This document shows positions 6,850 to 9,912 of a DNA stretch of 9,912 nucleotides, in pieces (the first letter of the stretch is position 1; every line of letters starts with the position of its first letter). The DNA comes from Planctomycetia bacterium (GTDB lineage Bacteria > Planctomycetota > UBA11346), in contig SYDV01000434.1 of assembly GCA_005801395.1 (NCBI GenBank), positions 1-9,912 on the forward strand, given 5' to 3'. The position numbers were made by a program, and so were the translations under genes. Below the pieces are notes generated by a model. That model searched no databases, was not told the DNA's origin, and was given only the letters and a program-made list of their open reading frames with translations.

Positions 6850-8100
6850 TTACCCGATAAATAATGGTTTAAAGTGACGGTCGAGTAAATTAGCCACCAC
6901 ATTTTTGGCGACGATAGCTTCATGCTTTTTGAGCAGGTCCGTGTATTTCGTTCCCGCTTTGGCGGCAAGCTTGAACGAGACATGCAGCAATTGACGTAAG
7001 TTGGCATCATATTCTGGGTGACCTGGGATATGGCGAATAGCATTCGCTAAACGAGACCCGCTCCAACCATTGACGGTGGCAACGGACGGCAATTTAGCGC
7101 GATTAATATCAATGACCGTAGCGTATGGGGCACAATATTCGTCAATATGATCATAGGCCGTGGCATAGAATGATTTAACTAACGCCAAGGCCTCGCCGCC
7201 AGCTTCAGCTAAGCCGATGCATTCCTCTAACCAAGTCGTTCCTGCGGTTTTAATATGAATGCCCGCGCCGGTTTTCGCCGTCGCTCGGCGAATAATCGGA
7301 TAGAGGCTAAATTTATCGCTGCCACTGTGCAGGCTCAGTTTGAGTGTAGCTGGTAGGCCATACGCTTTGATCGCGTGCGCAATGACGGCTAGGTCATCAT
7401 TAAATTCACGTTCAAATTGTACGAGATCGCCGACGTAATCGACGCCTTTATTAAAGCGGCCGGTAAATTTAGGCGCAATAGTTTGGGCTTTTACTTTTTC
7501 ATCGGCTAAGGCTGCAAGAATAATTAATAATTCAGGCGGCGTTTGTGGTAGGTCAGTTTCGTCCATCGATACTTCTGCGATGATCTGATCTTCACCTTTG
7601 GTTTTCGCGATGTGACGATAAATACGAGCGGCTTCCTGCGTTGCGGATAAATATTTATTGGCAACTTTTTCAACATCGGCTTTGGTGAGGGTGATAGGAG
7701 CGCCCACGCCGGTAATTTTTAGGGTGCCAATTAATTCAGGGTGCTTGGCAATAAATGCCGCGACTTGATCAGCTGGTGCGGCTTTGCCAATTGATTCTGC
7801 GACATCGATGGTGAAGAAATCGCAACTCGATATAAATCGATCAACCGTTTCCAAACGGATGTGATCAGCATCGGTGTGCCATGGACCCTTCCAACCCAGA
7901 TCAGCAACGGCTTTTTCTCCGGCTGCGCGAACGCTTGTTGGTTCAGAACCAATGAAGCTATGCTCACGGTTTGATTTATTCCAGACCGGGGTGAGGGAAA
8001 CGCCAAGCGCGGCGAGCTGCTGGAAAGCACTCAGTTGCGATTTGGCTTGATGAGCGAACCGATCGCCCACACCGAAGGTAAAACGAGATAAACTAGGCAT
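6850..8100 (-). CDS. uxaE: UxaE-family tagaturonate epimerase
   Basis: A 416-residue protein matching the UxaE family (D-tagaturonate to D-fructuronate epimerase, first known from Thermotoga). Shared blocks are FGVGDR (9-14), HTDADH (75-80), EVSMDETDLP (176-185), KGVDYVGDLVQFERE (218-232), SLHSGSDKFSLYP (256-268) and HIKTAGTTWLE (282-292). The conserved His and acidic residues in these blocks suit a metal-dependent epimerase. As I recall it, the Thermotoga protein has about 80 more N-terminal residues before the FGxGDR block; this version starts four residues before that block. The frame runs on to 8181, but the ATG at 8100 is preferred: it has AGGA eight bases upstream, and the extension overlaps the divergent regulator. 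It is the first gene of the catabolic cluster. It would take the D-tagaturonate made from L-galactonate into hexuronate metabolism. Activity on a related keto-acid sugar is possible. Confidence 0.85.
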   Translation of the reverse strand: MPSLSRFTFGVGDRFAHQAKSQLSAFQQLAALGVSLTPVWNKSNREHSFIGSEPTSVRAAGEKAVADLGWKGPWHTDADHIRLETVDRFISSCDFFTIDVAESIGKAAPADQVAAFIAKHPELIGTLKITGVGAPITLTKADVEKVANKYLSATQEAARIYRHIAKTKGEDQIIAEVSMDETDLPQTPPELLIILAALADEKVKAQTIAPKFTGRFNKGVDYVGDLVQFEREFNDDLAVIAHAIKAYGLPATLKLSLHSGSDKFSLYPIIRRATAKTGAGIHIKTAGTTWLEECIGLAEAGGEALALVKSFYATAYDHIDEYCAPYATVIDINRAKLPSVATVNGWSGSRLANAIRHIPGHPEYDANLRQLLHVSFKLAAKAGTKYTDLLKKHEAIVAKNVVANLLDRHFKPLFIG

Positions 8101-8108
8101 GGGCGAGA

Positions 8109-8112
8109 TCCT
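8109..8112 (-). promoter_or_regulatory. Ribosome binding site of the UxaE-like gene
   Basis: AGGA on the minus strand, eight bases before the ATG at 8100. It favours this start over the two in-frame ATGs further upstream (8157 and 8181). Confidence 0.5.
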
Positions 8113-8124
8113 GATGAACGGGAA

Positions 8125-8162
8125 CGGCCTGTGAATGGCCGGAGTTGACTCTAGCATGTCAA
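8125..8162. promoter_or_regulatory. Candidate operator region between the divergent UxaE-like and AraC genes
   Basis: Two inverted repeats lie side by side in the very short divergent gap. CGGCC-N7-GGCCG spans 8125-8141, and TTGAC-N8-GTCAA spans 8145-8162. The right arm of the second, read on the minus strand, is a full TTGACA -35 consensus, but no convincing -10 box follows at the right distance on either strand. The position is right for binding sites of the AraC-type regulator. The assignment is by position and symmetry only. Confidence 0.3.
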
Positions 8163-9058
8163 TTCTGAACCTATTTGGCATGCCGCGACCACCACTGCCA
8201 CCACACGCTGAACCAGCATTCGTATCAAAGCAAGTCAGCGAATTACGACGTTATTACCTTGATTTGAATCCGCCTGCGCATGTCGATCTTGCCGTAGTCT
8301 GTGGTGGCTGTGAACGCATGCGATCGGATTACTTAATTGAGCGCACAACTTTTCCTTACCAATGCATTGAACTAGTCGTCGAGGGGGCGGGTAGCATTAC
8401 TTTAAATGGTAAACGTCAGCGACTATCCCCAGGAATGATTTTCGCCTACGGTCCTGAGATCGCCCACACGATTCGCACTGACCCACGTCATCCGATGCGT
8501 AAATATTATATAGATTTTGTGGGCACTCAGGCCGCGGCATTAATTGCCGCAACTCCATTAGGTGCAGGCGGAGCCGTGCGTGTCGCGGAGCCCATGGAAA
8601 TGGTTGATATTTTTGAAGCCATCGATCGTGAAGCACGCGGCGATGATGACGTCGTTGCACGAGAATTATGCGCCACGTATTTACGTCTATTATTATTAAA
8701 AATTCGCAGTCGTGCTTTAGAGCATCGCGGCGACGTACCACGCGCTTACCATACTTATTTAGCCATTCGCCGCCATGTCGAAGAACATCACCAACGTTTG
8801 CACACGGTTGAAGATATTGCCAAAGATATGCACGTCACTCCGATGCATGTCGCGCGTCTGTTTACACGTTTTGGTCGCACAGGTGCCTATCGATTTTTAT
8901 TGCGACTACGCATGAATCGCGCTGCGGAATTGTTAATTGATGAAGGACTGTTGGTCAAAGAAGTCGCCGACAAATTAGGCTTCCCGGACGCCTTTACGTT
9001 CTCGCGTGCCTTCAAACGAATTCACGGCGTGCCGCCTTCGGCGGTAGGGAATCGGTGA
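8156..9058 (+). CDS. AraC-family transcriptional regulator
   Basis: About 300 residues. The N-terminal half is a cupin-like sensor domain (QCIELVVEGAGSITLNGKRQRLSPG, then AYGPEIAHTI), typical of sugar-binding AraC proteins. The C-terminal ~100 residues are the double helix-turn-helix: IRRHVEEHHQRLHTVEDIAK, then DMHVTPMHVARLFTRFG, then LLVKEVADKLGFPDAFTFSRAFKRIHGVPPS. It is divergent from the catabolic cluster and most likely controls it and the sulfatase downstream, with the inducer being the sugar or a pathway intermediate. I chose the ATG at 8156 because GGAG lies 11 bases upstream. ATG 8135 (seven codons longer, no SD) and ATG 8180 are possible. The gap to the UxaE-like start is only 55 bases, or 34 with the longer form. 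Confidence 0.9.
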   Translation: MSILNLFGMPRPPLPPHAEPAFVSKQVSELRRYYLDLNPPAHVDLAVVCGGCERMRSDYLIERTTFPYQCIELVVEGAGSITLNGKRQRLSPGMIFAYGPEIAHTIRTDPRHPMRKYYIDFVGTQAAALIAATPLGAGGAVRVAEPMEMVDIFEAIDREARGDDDVVARELCATYLRLLLLKIRSRALEHRGDVPRAYHTYLAIRRHVEEHHQRLHTVEDIAKDMHVTPMHVARLFTRFGRTGAYRFLLRLRMNRAAELLIDEGLLVKEVADKLGFPDAFTFSRAFKRIHGVPPSAVGNR

Positions 9059-9065
9059 TTTTGAT

Positions 9066-9224
9066 ATGACCGTGATCCCAGGTCCGGTGGGATCGTGTTT
9101 TTGTTGCGGGGGAAAATGCGAACAATCGCGATGGTTTAAAAGCGATTCGCGTATTGTCAGTGAAACCAAAGCGGCGATTATTTTACTTGCGATTTCAACC
9201 GAGATTGAACAGTTTGCGTTATGA
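9066..9224 (+). CDS. Possible 52-codon small ORF overlapping the sulfatase start
   Basis: The ATG at 9066 lies eight bases after the regulator stop. The frame ends TGA at 9222-9224 and overlaps the sulfatase ATG in an ATGA arrangement, which is typical of coupled genes. The product would be cysteine-rich near its N-terminus (CFCCGGKC) and then mildly hydrophobic (AAIILLAI). I recognise no family. Against it: no clear ribosome site, and a terminator-like hairpin sits within its first 12 codons. It may be chance, a leader peptide, or a remnant. Confidence 0.2.
   Translation: MTVIPGPVGSCFCCGGKCEQSRWFKSDSRIVSETKAAIILLAISTEIEQFAL
9074..9102 (+). terminator. Rho-independent terminator candidate after the AraC gene
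   Basis: A perfect 7-bp stem, GATCCCA (9074-9080) with TGGGATC (9088-9094), around a 7-base loop, followed after three bases by five T (9098-9102). It starts 15 bases after the regulator stop codon. It would separate regulator and sulfatase transcription. It lies inside a possible small ORF, so the two readings compete. Confidence 0.55.
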
Positions 9225-9912
9225 AAAACCACCATATTTCATTGCTAATCTGGTACTGCCTGATGTCGGCAACAATGTCAACCTCTGCGCTGTGTGTTGC
9301 TGCTGATAACGTTCGTCCCAACATCGTTTTTATTTTGATTGATGACTTTGGTTACGCGGATTCAGGTCCTTATGGTGCGAAAGATATTCGTACGCCGAAT
9401 ATGGATCGGCTGGCGAATGAAGGGGTTCGATTCACTGATTTTTATGCCAATGCGCCGGTGTGTACGCCGACTCGTTGTGGTTTTATTACTGGTCGTTGGC
9501 AGCAACGTTACGGTTTTGAATTTGCTATGGGATATATGGGGGACAACTTTCGCCGCGTTGGCGATCAGTGGGTCAAAGAGACCGATATTCATAGCCTCGG
9601 ATTATCCACTCGGTTTCAGACGTTGCCAAAATTACTGAAACAGTCTGGCTATGCGACTGGGGCTTTTGGTAAATGGCATTTAGGTTCGCATGATGAATTT
9701 AATCCCGTGCATCATGGATTTGACACTTATTTTGGCGTGCTCCTAGGCCATGCTGATTATTTTCATCATGCGTATTTTGATGGCACTTATGCGATGCGTG
9801 ACGGATTAGAGCCAGTTAAGAAAAAAGGCTATGTTACAGATTTGATTAACCAACGAGCCAGTCAATTTATTGATGACCATGCCAAAGAACCATTTTTTCT
9901 ATATGTTCCTCA
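9221..9912 (+). CDS. Exported type I (formylglycine) sulfatase, 3' end outside window
   Basis: The first 230 residues of an S1-family sulfatase; the gene continues past the right edge. The N-terminus looks like a Sec signal peptide (positive start, hydrophobic SLLIWYCLMSA, likely cleavage near CVAA-DN around residue 28). The mature part starts RPNIVFILIDDFGYAD, where Asp41 and Asp42 bind calcium. The modification site is CTPTR with Cys81, the residue converted to formylglycine, followed by the CGFITGR part of the signature. GKWHLG carries Lys151 and His153. It needs a formylglycine-generating enzyme encoded elsewhere. It should remove sulfate from a glycan or a released sugar in the periplasm or outside. 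Next to L-galactose-type genes, an L-galactose-sulfate polysaccharide is a reasonable but unproven target. The start is ATG 9221, with no strong SD; it overlaps the small ORF's stop. Confidence 0.9.
   Translation, partial: MKNHHISLLIWYCLMSATMSTSALCVAADNVRPNIVFILIDDFGYADSGPYGAKDIRTPNMDRLANEGVRFTDFYANAPVCTPTRCGFITGRWQQRYGFEFAMGYMGDNFRRVGDQWVKETDIHSLGLSTRFQTLPKLLKQSGYATGAFGKWHLGSHDEFNPVHHGFDTYFGVLLGHADYFHHAYFDGTYAMRDGLEPVKKKGYVTDLINQRASQFIDDHAKEPFFLYVP

Noticed and set aside
8101..8181. N-terminal extension of the UxaE-like frame to 8181
   Set aside because: The extra 27 residues show no family similarity and overlap the divergent regulator; the ATG at 8100 has AGGA at good distance.
9154..9184. 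TTGTCA with TATTTT as a sulfatase promoter
   Set aside because: The spacing is 19 bases and the -10 matches only four of six positions; not distinguishable from chance.

Overview
The window looks like a chromosomal segment from a marine or gut-type member of the PVC group (Planctomycetota, Verrucomicrobiota, Lentisphaerota or Kiritimatiellota). This is an inference. It rests on the transmembrane Ser/Thr kinase with a C-terminal 21-residue 'DLSPLxGMPLxxL' repeat array at the left end, on the exported sulfatase at the right end, and on the carbohydrate genes between them. Base composition looks moderate, mid-40s % G+C by eye. No RNA gene, CRISPR array, insertion sequence or transporter is visible.

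Layout: (1) 2-2170 (+) is the 3' part of a receptor-like kinase gene whose catalytic domain lies mostly off the left edge. (2) 2193-8100 (-) is a six-gene catabolic cluster. In transcription order it reads: UxaE-family tagaturonate epimerase, TIM-barrel sugar isomerase/epimerase, FucU/RbsD-type mutarotase, aldo/keto reductase of the L-galactose/L-fucose 1-dehydrogenase type, zinc alcohol dehydrogenase, COG3618 sugar lactonase. (3) From 8156 (+), divergently, come an AraC-family regulator, a hairpin-plus-T-run terminator candidate, a possible 52-codon small ORF, and a formylglycine-type sulfatase cut by the right edge.

Read together, the minus-strand genes spell a coherent route. The mutarotase interconverts anomers of L-galactose (or L-fucose). 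The aldo/keto reductase oxidises C1 to the lactone, and the amidohydrolase-fold lactonase opens it to L-galactonate. The zinc dehydrogenase then oxidises C5 to D-tagaturonate, and the UxaE protein epimerises that to D-fructuronate, which can enter hexuronate metabolism. L-fucose is the main alternative substrate. The tagaturonate-epimerase family member, and the absence of a fuconate dehydratase in the window, favour L-galactose. The second TIM-barrel isomerase has no obvious step and is the least explained enzyme. The divergent AraC regulator probably controls the cluster, and the adjacent sulfatase suggests that the sugar comes from a sulfated polysaccharide.

The three longer spacers inside the catabolic cluster (3024-3260, 5264-5399, 6680-6849) each carry a different inverted or tandem repeat. 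One is a heptamer array that directly abuts the start of the sugar dehydrogenase gene. No spacer in the window exceeds 300 bases.
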